This document shows, piece after piece, positions 43,740 to 52,310 of a DNA stretch of 64,000 bases. The stretch is taken from assembly GCA_964432715.1 (NCBI GenBank), contig CAYSOW010000001.1, forward strand, positions 1 to 64,000. The letters are read 5' to 3'. Positions within the stretch are counted from its first letter, which is position 1. Each line of letters opens with the position of its first letter. Made by a program: the position numbers and the translations under genes. The DNA is from Phocaeicola_A sp964432715. GTDB lineage: Bacteria > Bacteroidota > Bacteroidia > Bacteroidales > Bacteroidaceae. The notes beneath the pieces are model-generated. The model was not told the origin of the DNA and did no database searches. It saw only the letters and a list, made by a program, of their open reading frames with translations.

Positions 43740-44633
43740 ATGAAGATGAAAAATATCTATATGGGTCTCGCTTGTATGGCGCTCTTCGGATTGACTGCCT
43801 GCAACGATGACGATAACAGCATTGGTACGATTGAGGTGCCTGAGGGATTCTATCAGTTGCCTCAAGGCGGTAATACAGCTGCCGATCAGCGTATTCAGAC
43901 ACTGTATAACACCTACGGCAGCTACTTTCTCTATGATTTCACAGAGAAGGATTTCAACTGGTCGCAGACCGAAGCTGGCGTGATGGACGATACTTATCAG
44001 TATGAGGCAATCGACCCTGCCAACGTGGGTGAGGTGCTGGATGTATTGCAGTACGTGTGGATGGATCAGTTGACTACAGAGGAAGCGAAGACACTGTTGC
44101 CTTTCGCGGTAATGATGACCGAGAAATTGCAAATCTACGTGAGTGGCTGGTGGTCTTCCGGTTGGGAGGATACTGATATCCGTTACATCGACAAGCAGAT
44201 TGCGGTAGCTCGTACTTCAAAGACTTTGGCAGAGATGAGCAGCTCAGAGAAACTGGCTTTGCGTAACCGTTGGTTGACGGCGTTGATTTATTGCGCGGTG
44301 AACTCGGGTAAAATTACCATTCCTGCCGAGTTCCGTCGGGTAACCAACTATAACGTGGTCTTCGATGCTTGGTGGCCTTCGGCAGAGGATTGCCGTGGCG
44401 CCGGTTTCGTCTACGACTACTACGAAGATTCCGAATGGGCGGCAGATGCTTGGACTTTCACCTACTCAGCCGACTGGATGGCATACATCTCCAGCCTGGT
44501 GAGCATGACGGAAGAGGATTGGGCTGACGACTTGGCCAACTATCCGCTGGTGAAGACCAAATACAATTTGCTGGTGAAATCACTGAAAGAGCAGGGCATC
44601 GACATTGTTCGTATAGGCAATGCCTCTAAATAG
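43740..44633 (+). CDS. Surface lipoprotein related to the SusCD-associated HExxH metallohydrolase family, but without zinc ligands
   Basis: A 297-residue lipoprotein: lipobox LTAC (Cys21) followed by NDDD, an acidic motif that in Bacteroidetes directs lipoproteins to the cell surface. The region IQTLYNTYGSYFLYDFTEKD (52-71) and a later pattern, PAEFRRVTNYN...W...AGFVYDYYED (196-230), match the layout I recall for 'substrate import-associated zinc metallohydrolase lipoproteins' (Peptidase_Mx1-like). The HExxH that should precede PAEF is absent: residues 178-190 read WLTALIYCAVNSG. There is no histidine anywhere in the mature chain. It is therefore likely a binding or scaffold pseudoenzyme. Assignment to the family is inference from remembered pattern; a profile search would settle it. 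It lies 27 bases after SusD. Confidence 0.6.
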   Translation: MKMKNIYMGLACMALFGLTACNDDDNSIGTIEVPEGFYQLPQGGNTAADQRIQTLYNTYGSYFLYDFTEKDFNWSQTEAGVMDDTYQYEAIDPANVGEVLDVLQYVWMDQLTTEEAKTLLPFAVMMTEKLQIYVSGWWSSGWEDTDIRYIDKQIAVARTSKTLAEMSSSEKLALRNRWLTALIYCAVNSGKITIPAEFRRVTNYNVVFDAWWPSAEDCRGAGFVYDYYEDSEWAADAWTFTYSADWMAYISSLVSMTEEDWADDLANYPLVKTKYNLLVKSLKEQGIDIVRIGNASK

Positions 44634-44696
44634 AAATTCCAAAGACCTAATACCTAAATAAAGACGTTTTTTTTTACAACACAGATAGACAAATTC

Positions 44697-44722
44697 CCCC
44701 TCCACCCGCAGGGGTGGAGGGG
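44697..44722. repeat. GC-rich perfect hairpin before the metalloprotease gene
   Basis: An 11-bp perfect inverted repeat (CCCCTCCACCC/GGGTGGAGGGG) with a 4-base loop ends 21 bases before the metalloprotease ATG. It may be a terminator-like element, a translation-control stem or a dispersed repeat. No T-run follows (TTTACT), so a classical terminator is less likely. Confidence 0.5.
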
Positions 44723-44743
44723 TTTACTAAAAACAAGGTAACT

Positions 44744-47362
44744 ATGAAAAAAAAGATTCTGCTTTGTATGTCGTGGCTGCTGATCGCCTTGGTGGCGGCA
44801 ATGCCCGAGATGGCTTCGGCCAAAAAGAAAAAGAAGGATGGACCGAGTGCTCCGCCTAAGTCGGCTTACGAGAAATTGCTTGATAAGCCGGGTAAAGTCT
44901 CCGCTAAGGGCGACTTTGTTTCCCTGCATAAGGTGAACGATAAACTTTATGTCGAAATGCCGGTGAAGTATTTCGGCCGGGATGTGTTAATCTCATCCAC
45001 CACCATCGAATCGGGTAACTCCCGACTGGCGACGGTGGGCTATAAACAGAATGATCCCATGCATGTACGCTTCGCTTTGCTGGACAGTACCGTGGTGATG
45101 CTCGCTGCTTCCACCAACATGGAGAGCGACGAAGAGCTCAACCTGGCACGTGAACGCAGCTATCGCGATGCCATCATGCAACGCTATAAAATTGCCGCCT
45201 ACAACCAAGATTCTACGGCGGTGGTCTTCGATATGACGGCGCTCTTCACGGGCGACGAGAAGCAACTCTGTCCGGTGGCAAGCAACTTCAGTGTGCTGAA
45301 GATTCGTGCCAACCTGAAGAAAGAGTTCTCTTCACTGGCAGAAATCAAGTCTTTCTCTGACAATGCCAGCGTAGCTTCTTACCTCACTTACGACTGTAGC
45401 TATTCCTTTATGGGTAGTGAAGTGGCTTCCAATAGCTTGACCACCAAGGTCAACCGTACCCTCCTGTTGCTCCCCGAGCAACCGATGCGTCCGCGTATTG
45501 CCGATGCTCGTCTGGGTACCTTCCTGACAAGCAAGCAACGTCTGACCCTGAAGAAGGATGGTATCTCCAACTACTCGTATGCCAACCACTGGCGTCTGGA
45601 GCCGAAAGATACAGCCGCTTGGTTGCGTGGCGAACTGGTAGAGCCGGTGAAACCGATTGTATGGTATGTAGACGATGCCTTCCCCGAAGATTGGAAAGAG
45701 CCGTTGAAGCAGTCGGTGCTCATCTGGAACAAGGCGTTCGAGAAGATTGGTTTCAAGAATGCCATGATTGCCAAAGATTTCCCGAAGGATGATCCCGAAT
45801 TTGATCCGGATAACATTAAATACTCATGTATCCGTTACATCCCCATCTCGGTGGAGAATGCCATGGGTCCGTCGTGGGTCGATCCGCGTAGCGGTGAGAT
45901 TATCAGCGCCAGCGTGCTGGTCTACAACGACGTGATCAAACTCATCAACAACTGGCGATTCGTACAGACGTCGCAGTTGGACAAGCGCGTTCGTGCGCAG
46001 AAGATGCCCGACGACGTAGTGAAAGAATCACTCTCATACGTCTTCTCTCATGAAATCGGTCACACTCTGGGCTTGATGCACAACATGGGCGCTTCGCATG
46101 CCTATGCTGTTGACTCTCTCCGTTCTGCCAGCTTCACGCAGCAGTACGGTACCACACCTTCCATCATGGACTATGCCCGCTTCAACTACGTGGCACAGCC
46201 GGGCGACAAAGGTGTTCGCTTGACCCCGCCCGATCTGGGTGTATATGATGAGTACGCCATCAAGTACCTCTATCAGCCCATCCCCGGTAACCTCTCGTTC
46301 GAGGAGGAGTCGAAGGTGTTGGAGAGCTGGGTAGATGCCAAAGCCGGCGACCCGCTCTACCGTTACGGCAAGCAGCAGGTGATGTCACGTTACGATCCGA
46401 GTGCCCTCGAGGAGGACTTGGGTGACGATCCGATGAAGGCGGGTGAGTATGGTATCAAGAACCTGCAATACATCCTGTCGCACATGAATGAGTGGATCAA
46501 AGACGACGAGTCGTCTGCCCACCGTCAGGAGTTGTACGGCACACTCTGCAACCAGTATGCACGCTATATCTCGAATGTATTGGCCAATGTGGGTGGTATC
46601 TACCTGACCGAAGTGAAAGAGGGTACCACGGGCGAGCGTTGGACTTCCGTACCGGGTCGTTTGCAACACCAGTCACTCTTGTGGGTGGTTGATCAGTTGC
46701 GTAAGAGCGACTGGCTGGATGCGCCCGAGCTGACACGCAAGTTCCCGATGGCTGTCAACAAATCGCTCTCGCTCCGTTCCAACATCGGTCGCAAACTCTT
46801 CGACCGTAACAATCCGGTGCTGCTCTCAGCCCATTTGAGTCAGCAGGATGCCTACACGCAGAAGGAGTACTACGAGGACCTCTACACGGCCATCTGGCAG
46901 CCTACCATTCAGGGTAAGAAACTGACTGCCGGCGACAAGCTGTTGCAGCGCATTGCCGTGAAAGATGCCGTAGCCGGCGTAGGTAAGAGCGTCTCTAAGA
47001 AAGGCGGCAAATCGTTCACCTCAGCCTATGCACCGAGCGTGGATGAAATCATCGCCTACCGTTTGGATCCGACCGGCTTCGTCGCGCAACATCGTGACGA
47101 GTTGCTCAACGTGGAAGAGGAGCAGGGTAACGGCACCATCGCCGGCTGTCTCTTCGGCAGCGAGCGCATGTTTGGCGACCAGAGCGACTATGGCTTCCAG
47201 GGCGAAGTAGGTACCGACCAGCTCGACGAGTCGGCTGCTTACCAGCTGATGATGGCCGAGAAGATTGAGCGCTTGCTGAAGAGCAAGATCGGCTCCGCTT
47301 CGGCCGACGACAAGGCACACTATCAGCAACTCTTGCTGATGATTACCTCTGCCAAGAATTGA
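44744..47362 (+). CDS. Secreted zinc-dependent metzincin protease (DUF5117/DUF5118/DUF4953 type)
   Basis: An 872-residue exported metalloprotease. A signal peptide (MKKKILLCMSWLLIALVAAM..., cut near MASA) is followed by Lys-rich KKKKKD. The catalytic site is HEIGHTLGLMH (His436, Glu437, His440, His446; the HExxHxxGxxH pattern of metzincins), and the Met-turn is SIMDY at 473-477. This architecture matches the Bacteroidetes DUF5117/DUF5118 family. The ATG at 44744 is preferred to the GTG at 44714, which would place the hairpin in the coding region. It is 110 bases after the lipoprotein gene and ends with a good terminator. With SusCD it suggests protein breakdown and peptide uptake; its substrate is unknown. 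Confidence 0.92.
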   Translation: MKKKILLCMSWLLIALVAAMPEMASAKKKKKDGPSAPPKSAYEKLLDKPGKVSAKGDFVSLHKVNDKLYVEMPVKYFGRDVLISSTTIESGNSRLATVGYKQNDPMHVRFALLDSTVVMLAASTNMESDEELNLARERSYRDAIMQRYKIAAYNQDSTAVVFDMTALFTGDEKQLCPVASNFSVLKIRANLKKEFSSLAEIKSFSDNASVASYLTYDCSYSFMGSEVASNSLTTKVNRTLLLLPEQPMRPRIADARLGTFLTSKQRLTLKKDGISNYSYANHWRLEPKDTAAWLRGELVEPVKPIVWYVDDAFPEDWKEPLKQSVLIWNKAFEKIGFKNAMIAKDFPKDDPEFDPDNIKYSCIRYIPISVENAMGPSWVDPRSGEIISASVLVYNDVIKLINNWRFVQTSQLDKRVRAQKMPDDVVKESLSYVFSHEIGHTLGLMHNMGASHAYAVDSLRSASFTQQYGTTPSIMDYARFNYVAQPGDKGVRLTPPDLGVYDEYAIKYLYQPIPGNLSFEEESKVLESWVDAKAGDPLYRYGKQQVMSRYDPSALEEDLGDDPMKAGEYGIKNLQYILSHMNEWIKDDESSAHRQELYGTLCNQYARYISNVLANVGGIYLTEVKEGTTGERWTSVPGRLQHQSLLWVVDQLRKSDWLDAPELTRKFPMAVNKSLSLRSNIGRKLFDRNNPVLLSAHLSQQDAYTQKEYYEDLYTAIWQPTIQGKKLTAGDKLLQRIAVKDAVAGVGKSVSKKGGKSFTSAYAPSVDEIIAYRLDPTGFVAQHRDELLNVEEEQGNGTIAGCLFGSERMFGDQSDYGFQGEVGTDQLDESAAYQLMMAEKIERLLKSKIGSASADDKAHYQQLLLMITSAKN

Positions 47363-47385
47363 ATCATTAACTTTCTGTCTTAAAT

Positions 47386-47429
47386 AAGCCTCGGAACCTC
47401 CCCATCATGGAAGTGTTCCGAGGCTTTTT
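47386..47429 (+). terminator. Terminator after the SusCD-metalloprotease locus
   Basis: Perfect 12-bp stem AAGCCTCGGAAC/GTTCCGAGGCTT (47386-47397, 47415-47426) followed by a T-run, 23 bases after the protease stop. Confidence 0.9.
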
Positions 47430-47503
47430 CGTGGAAAATACCGAAAGCGACGCGAATCTCTTAAAAGTATTTAAATAAACACGGAAAGTCTCCATTTTAT
47501 TTG

Positions 47504-47511
47504 TTACTTTG
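47504..47511 (+). promoter_or_regulatory. Possible -7 element for the methyltransferase-ftsX-uppP operon
   Basis: TTACTTTG resembles TAnnTTTG with a one-base offset, 65 bases upstream of the ATG at 47576. Low confidence. Confidence 0.35.
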
Positions 47512-47575
47512 CGTGTTAATGGGGTGAATTGTGCACATTCGTGAACAAGGGTGCTCCGTCGATAGATTTTTTTTC

Positions 47576-48475
47576 ATGAACAAGTATCACATTCAGGCTT
47601 GTCCCCTTTGTGGCGGCAAGCATTTCAAACATATCATGAACTGCACGGACCATCTGGTCACGGGCGAACAGTTCGAACTTTTGGAGTGTGCCGATTGCGG
47701 CTTTCGTTTTACGCAAGATGCACCGGACGAGACGGAAATCGGTCCCTATTACAAGGCGCCTGATTACATCTCGCACAGCGATACCCGTGATGGGTGGATG
47801 AACCGGTTGTATCACCTGGTGCGCAGCTATATGTTGGGTCGCAAGGCGCGACTGGTGGAGCGGGCGTTGCATGCCAAGGGCGGTCGCTTGCTCGACTATG
47901 GAGCGGGCACAGGCTACTTTGCGCACACCATGTATGAGCGCGGCTGGGATGTGGAGGCCATCGAGAAGGATGCCGATGCACGTCTCTTCGCACTGGGCCA
48001 TTTCGACTTGAAGTTGTTGCCCGAGGGCGAGTTGTCCTCTTTTGAACCGGGCTCGTTTCAGGTGGTGACGTTGTGGCACGTGATGGAGCATGTGCAGTCG
48101 CTGGATGCGTTGTGGAACCGTCTGCACGCGTTGCTCGACGACCGTGGCATCCTGGTGGTGGCAGTGCCCAACTGCAGTTCGGCGGATGCCGAGCACTACG
48201 GCAACCGCTGGGCAGCGTATGATGTGCCGCGCCACTTGTGGCACTTTACGCCCGGCACGATGCAACAGTTCGGTGCAAAGCACGGCTTCGTGCTGGAACA
48301 GCAGCACCCGATGCCCTTCGACGCCTTCTACATCGCCATGATGAGTGAGCGTCAGAGCGGACGTAAATGCCCGATGATGCGCGGTTTCCTGGTAGGTTTG
48401 AAAGCATGGTTCCAGGCATGGGGCCACAAAGGAAAGAGTAGTTCGGTCATTTATATATTTAGAAAGAAGAGATGA
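47576..48475 (+). CDS. Class I SAM-dependent methyltransferase with N-terminal zinc ribbon
   Basis: A 299-residue protein starting MNKYHIQACPLCGG. The N-terminal two-Cys-pair ribbon (CPLC about residue 9, CADC about 41) precedes a Methyltransf_23-type domain: motif I LLDYGAGTGYFAHTMYERGW, then VVTLWHVMEHVQSLD and a C-terminal tail. The target is unknown; similar zinc-ribbon methyltransferases modify sugars, lipids or small molecules. The ATG is preferred over a GTG 45 bases upstream because it matches the start of the zinc ribbon. It overlaps ftsX by 4 bases (ATGA) and begins the envelope/tRNA-modification operon. Confidence 0.85.
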   Translation: MNKYHIQACPLCGGKHFKHIMNCTDHLVTGEQFELLECADCGFRFTQDAPDETEIGPYYKAPDYISHSDTRDGWMNRLYHLVRSYMLGRKARLVERALHAKGGRLLDYGAGTGYFAHTMYERGWDVEAIEKDADARLFALGHFDLKLLPEGELSSFEPGSFQVVTLWHVMEHVQSLDALWNRLHALLDDRGILVVAVPNCSSADAEHYGNRWAAYDVPRHLWHFTPGTMQQFGAKHGFVLEQQHPMPFDAFYIAMMSERQSGRKCPMMRGFLVGLKAWFQAWGHKGKSSSVIYIFRKKR

Positions 48476-49356
48476 AACCATCGAAATACAGAAAGAGAGG
48501 GCGTGGAGCGGGACGAATGCAGTTCGTCACCTCCTGTATCAGTACCACCTTGGTGCTGGTGCTTCTGGGCACCGTCATCTTCTTGGGGCTCTCGGCACGC
48601 AATCTCTCTGTCTATGTGCGTGAGAATATCAACTTCTCGTTGCTGCTGAGCGACGAGCTGAAGGAGTCGGAACTGGTGAAACTGCAAGATCGGTTAGACC
48701 ATGCCCGCTACATCAAGGCAACCACCTATGTCTCTAAGGAGCAGGCGTTGCAGGAGCAGACGGAGGCGATGGGCACCGACCCGAAGGAGTTCTTGGGATA
48801 CAATCCCTTTACGGCTTCCATGGAGATTCGCCTGCACTCCGACTATACCAATCCCGACAGCTTGGCGTGGATTACGAAGGAGTTGCGGGCTGCTGAGGGA
48901 GTGACGGAGATTGTCTATCCCGAGGAGCTGATGGAGGCGGTGAACACCAATCTGCGGCGCATCGGTACGGTGCTGCTCGCCATTGCGGCACTGCTGACAC
49001 TGGTATCCTTCGCCTTGATTAACAACACCGTGCGACTGACACTCTACGCGCAGCGCTTCCTGATTCACACCATGAAGCTGGTGGGCGCAGGCTGGGGCTT
49101 CATCCGTCGCCCGTTCCTGTTGCGCAGCCTTTGGGTGGGATTGCTCTCGGGCATCCTGGCGAATGCCGTACTGATGGGGGCCGCCTGGACGTTGCTCGAT
49201 TATGAACCGGAGCTGGTGGGGGTGATCACCACCGATGTGTTGCTTTGGATGGCGGTCAGTGTGCTGTTGTTCGGTTTGCTGATTACCTATCTGTGCGCCT
49301 ACCTCTCCATCAACAAGTATTTACGAATGAGAGCCGGAACGCTCTACTATCTATAA
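48472..49356 (+). CDS. ftsX: Cell-division ABC transporter permease FtsX
   Basis: FtsX is the membrane partner of FtsE, activating cell-wall hydrolases at the septum. The 294-residue protein has an N-terminal membrane helix (FVTSCISTTLVLVLLGTVIF), an extracytoplasmic domain at about 55-150 (NINFSLLLSDELKESELVKL) and three C-terminal helices. The DLW-like FtsX core region includes FLIHTMKLVGAGWGFIRRPF. ftsE is not in the window. The gene overlaps the methyltransferase stop by 4 bases and is followed 19 bases later by the DUF3098 gene. Confidence 0.92.
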   Translation: MKPSKYRKRGRGAGRMQFVTSCISTTLVLVLLGTVIFLGLSARNLSVYVRENINFSLLLSDELKESELVKLQDRLDHARYIKATTYVSKEQALQEQTEAMGTDPKEFLGYNPFTASMEIRLHSDYTNPDSLAWITKELRAAEGVTEIVYPEELMEAVNTNLRRIGTVLLAIAALLTLVSFALINNTVRLTLYAQRFLIHTMKLVGAGWGFIRRPFLLRSLWVGLLSGILANAVLMGAAWTLLDYEPELVGVITTDVLLWMAVSVLLFGLLITYLCAYLSINKYLRMRAGTLYYL

Positions 49357-49375
49357 CCACTTAAGAGTTACCGTT

Positions 49376-49657
49376 ATGGAAGAACAAATAGAAAAAAACA
49401 CCGCGCAGACGGTGGACAAAAATAAGTTTGCCTTGGGCAAAACCAACTTTATCCTGCTCGCTGTGGGCATGGTGATTGTCATCCTGGGATTCCTGTTGAT
49501 GACCGGTCCCGGTTCCACCGAGACCACCTTCGAACCCGATATTTTCAGCGTACGTCGCATTAAAGTGGCGCCCGTCGTATGCTTCTTCGGCTTCGTGTTT
49601 ATGATTTACGCGCTGCTTCATCACACAAAAAATAAAACGGACGAAACAACGAAATGA
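49376..49657 (+). CDS. DUF3098 membrane protein
   Basis: A 93-residue protein with two hydrophobic helices (FILLAVGMVIVILGFLLM and VVCFFGFVFMIYALLH) and the DUF3098 signature TEPDIFSVRR-like segment FEPDIFSVRRIKVAP. Function unknown; it is usually located, as here, between ftsX and uppP in Bacteroidetes. It overlaps the uppP start by 4 bases (ATGA), so translation is likely coupled. Confidence 0.93.
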   Translation: MEEQIEKNTAQTVDKNKFALGKTNFILLAVGMVIVILGFLLMTGPGSTETTFEPDIFSVRRIKVAPVVCFFGFVFMIYALLHHTKNKTDETTK

Positions 49658-50460
49658 ATACGTTTGAAGCATTGATCCTCGGTCTGGTGCAAGGCCTCAC
49701 CGAATACTTGCCCGTCAGCAGCAGTGGTCACCTCGCCATCGGCGCGGCGCTCTTCGGCATTGATGGGGAAGAGAATCTGACGTTCACCGTGCTGGTGCAC
49801 GTCGCTACGGTACTGAGTACATTGGTGGTTCTCTGGAAAGAGATTGGCTGGATATTGAGCGGTCTCTTCAAGTTCCGCTGGAACCGCGAGACACAGTATG
49901 TCGTAAATATCTTGATTTCTATGATACCGATTGCCATTGTCGGTCTGTTTTTGAAAGATTATGTGGAGGAAGTGTTCGGTTCCGGACTCTTCATCGTGGG
50001 ATTGATGCTGCTGGTGACGGCGACGTTGCTCACCTTCTCTTACTACGCCACCCCACGCCCCAAAGATCATATTTCCCCGAAGGATGCCTTCATCATCGGC
50101 TGTGCGCAGGCAGTGGCCGTGATGCCCGGTCTCTCTCGTTCGGGTTCCACCATCGCCACCGGTCTCCTGTTGGGCAATAAGAAAGAGACGCTGGCGCAAT
50201 TCTCGTTCCTGATGGTCATTCCGCCCATCCTGGGAGAGGCACTGCTCGACGTGCTCAAGATGGTGAAACACAGTGGGGAAGCGGTAGCCACCGCCTCCTG
50301 TTCCACCACCGCCCTCGCGGTGGGTTTCGTGGCAGCCTTCATCTCCGGATGTCTGGCGTGCCAATGGATGATTCGCATGGTGAAGAAAGGCAAGTTGATC
50401 TACTTTGCCATCTACTGTGCGGTAGTGGGTCTGGTAACCCTCATCGCTTCGTTTTTCTAA
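49654..50460 (+). CDS. uppP: Undecaprenyl-diphosphate phosphatase
   Basis: UppP (BacA type) recycles undecaprenyl diphosphate to undecaprenyl phosphate, the carrier lipid of cell-wall and O-glycan synthesis; high copy can give bacitracin tolerance. The 268-residue polytopic protein carries both active-site regions: LVQGLTEYLPVSSSGHL (Glu and Ser motif) and MPGLSRSGSTIATGLL. Its start overlaps the DUF3098 stop by 4 bases. Neighbours (ftsX, DUF3098) point to envelope synthesis. Confidence 0.97.
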   Translation: MNTFEALILGLVQGLTEYLPVSSSGHLAIGAALFGIDGEENLTFTVLVHVATVLSTLVVLWKEIGWILSGLFKFRWNRETQYVVNILISMIPIAIVGLFLKDYVEEVFGSGLFIVGLMLLVTATLLTFSYYATPRPKDHISPKDAFIIGCAQAVAVMPGLSRSGSTIATGLLLGNKKETLAQFSFLMVIPPILGEALLDVLKMVKHSGEAVATASCSTTALAVGFVAAFISGCLACQWMIRMVKKGKLIYFAIYCAVVGLVTLIASFF

Positions 50461-50494
50461 TAGGTAGGTTTAGTTGGTTGAAAAGATTGGTTGA

Positions 50495-51199
50495 ATGAAT
50501 TTTAGAGAAGGAGAAATCTTATATCTGAACAAGCCCTACGAGTGGACTTCGTTCGGACTGGTGAATAAAGTGCGCTACTTCCTCTGCAAGAAGCATGGCG
50601 TGAAGAAGATGAAAGTGGGTCATGCGGGCACGCTCGACCCTTTGGCTACAGGCGTGATGATCCTTTGCACGGGCAAGGCCACCAAACGCATCGAGGAGTT
50701 CCAGTACCACACCAAAGAGTATGTGGCTACGCTGCAGCTGGGAGCAACCACTCCCTCGTTCGACTTGGAGCACCCCATTGATGCTCACTATCCCACGGAG
50801 CATATCACGCGGGAGCTGGTGGAGCAGACGCTGAAGGGCTTTATCGGTACCATCGAACAGGTGCCCCCTTCATTCTCGGCTTGCAAGGTGAACGGAAAGC
50901 GTGCTTACGACCTCGCCCGCAAGGGAAAAGAGGTGGAGCTGAAAGCCAAGACATTGGTGATAGACGAGATAGAGTTGCTGGAGTACGCACTGCCGATGAT
51001 TAAGATTCGTGTGGTGTGCAGCAAGGGAACCTACATCCGTGCCCTGGCACGAGACATCGGTGAGGCGCTGCACAGCGGTGCCCATCTGACCGCTCTGGAG
51101 CGGACTCGCGTGGGAGAGGTAACCCTCGCGGATTGCATCCCCTTGGATGACTTTCCCGCGTGGCTGGATCAACAAGAGATAGAAGAAACTAATGAATAA
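50495..51199 (+). CDS. truB: tRNA pseudouridine(55) synthase
   Basis: TruB makes the universal pseudouridine in the T-loop of tRNAs. The 234-residue protein has the catalytic Asp in GHAGTLDPLATGVMILC and the later conserved KGTYIRALARDIG. Its length is short of the E. coli enzyme because it lacks most of a C-terminal PUA domain, as in Bacteroidetes. It is 34 bases after uppP and 12 bases before queA. Confidence 0.96.
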   Translation: MNFREGEILYLNKPYEWTSFGLVNKVRYFLCKKHGVKKMKVGHAGTLDPLATGVMILCTGKATKRIEEFQYHTKEYVATLQLGATTPSFDLEHPIDAHYPTEHITRELVEQTLKGFIGTIEQVPPSFSACKVNGKRAYDLARKGKEVELKAKTLVIDEIELLEYALPMIKIRVVCSKGTYIRALARDIGEALHSGAHLTALERTRVGEVTLADCIPLDDFPAWLDQQEIEETNE

Positions 51200-51211
51200 A
51201 ACAGAGAATTT

Positions 51212-52267
51212 ATGAAACTGTCGCAATTTAAATTCAATCTTCCGGGAGAACTGATTGCCAAGTACCCGGCACCGCATCGAGACGAATCTCGCTTGATGGT
51301 GGTTCATAAGAAAACAGGTGAGATAGAACATCGAATCTTTAAGGAGGTCCTGGAATATTTCGATGAGAAGGACGTCTTTATCTTTAATGATACCAAGGTG
51401 TTCCCCGCGCGCCTCTATGGCAGCAAGGAGAAGACCGGTGCTCGTATTGAAGTCTTTTTGTTGCGCGAACTGAATGAGGAGTTGCGCCTGTGGGATGTGC
51501 TGGTAGACCCTGCCCGCAAGATCCGTATCGGCAATAAGCTCTACTTTGGAGAGGACGACTCGATGGTGGCGGAGGTGATTGACAACACCACTTCACGCGG
51601 CCGTACGTTGCGTTTCCTCTTCGATGGTACGCACGAGGAGTTTAAGAGTGCGCTCTATGCCCTCGGCGAGCCCCCCTTGCCCCATTTCATCGGTCGCCCG
51701 GTGGAGGAGAGTGATGAGGAGCGTTTCCAGACCATCTACGCCAAGAATGAGGGCGCAGTGACGGCTCCTACCGCCGGCTTGCACTTCAGCCGCGAGCTGA
51801 TGAAACGCATGGAGATCAAGGGTATCGACAGTGCTTTCATTACGCTGCACGCAGGTTTGGGCAACTTCCGCGAGATTGATGTGGAGGACTTGACCAAGCA
51901 TAAGATGGACTCTGAGCAGATGTTTGTCAATGCGGAGGCAGTGAAGACGGTGAATAACTCTAAAGACGGCGGTCACCGCATCTGTGCGGTGGGCACCACG
52001 GTGATGCGTGCCATCGAGACAGCGGTGGGCACCGACGGTCACCTGAAGGAGTTCGAGGGATGGACCAACAAGTTCATCTTCCCGCCTTATGACTTTACGG
52101 TGGCAGATTGCATGATTTCCAACTTCCATATGCCGATGTCTACACTGTTGATGCAGGTGGCTGCTTTCGGTGGCTACGAACTGGTGATGGAGGCTTACAA
52201 GAAGGCGGTCGAGGAGGGTTACCACTTCGGTACTTACGGTGACGCAATGCTGATTACCGACCGTTAA
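51212..52267 (+). CDS. queA: S-adenosylmethionine:tRNA ribosyltransferase-isomerase
   Basis: QueA transfers the ribosyl group of SAM to preQ1-modified tRNA to make epoxyqueuosine. The 351-residue protein begins MKLSQFKFNLPGELIAKYPA. Family signatures include FIFNDTKVFPARL, TAGLHFSRELM, HAGLGNFREIDVEDL and ISNFHMPMSTLLMQV. Its length is usual. It continues the truB-queA-folK run. Confidence 0.97.
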   Translation: MKLSQFKFNLPGELIAKYPAPHRDESRLMVVHKKTGEIEHRIFKEVLEYFDEKDVFIFNDTKVFPARLYGSKEKTGARIEVFLLRELNEELRLWDVLVDPARKIRIGNKLYFGEDDSMVAEVIDNTTSRGRTLRFLFDGTHEEFKSALYALGEPPLPHFIGRPVEESDEERFQTIYAKNEGAVTAPTAGLHFSRELMKRMEIKGIDSAFITLHAGLGNFREIDVEDLTKHKMDSEQMFVNAEAVKTVNNSKDGGHRICAVGTTVMRAIETAVGTDGHLKEFEGWTNKFIFPPYDFTVADCMISNFHMPMSTLLMQVAAFGGYELVMEAYKKAVEEGYHFGTYGDAMLITDR

Positions 52268-52310
52268 TACGATTGACATCAACGTTCAACAACAATAACT
52301 AACCATAGCC

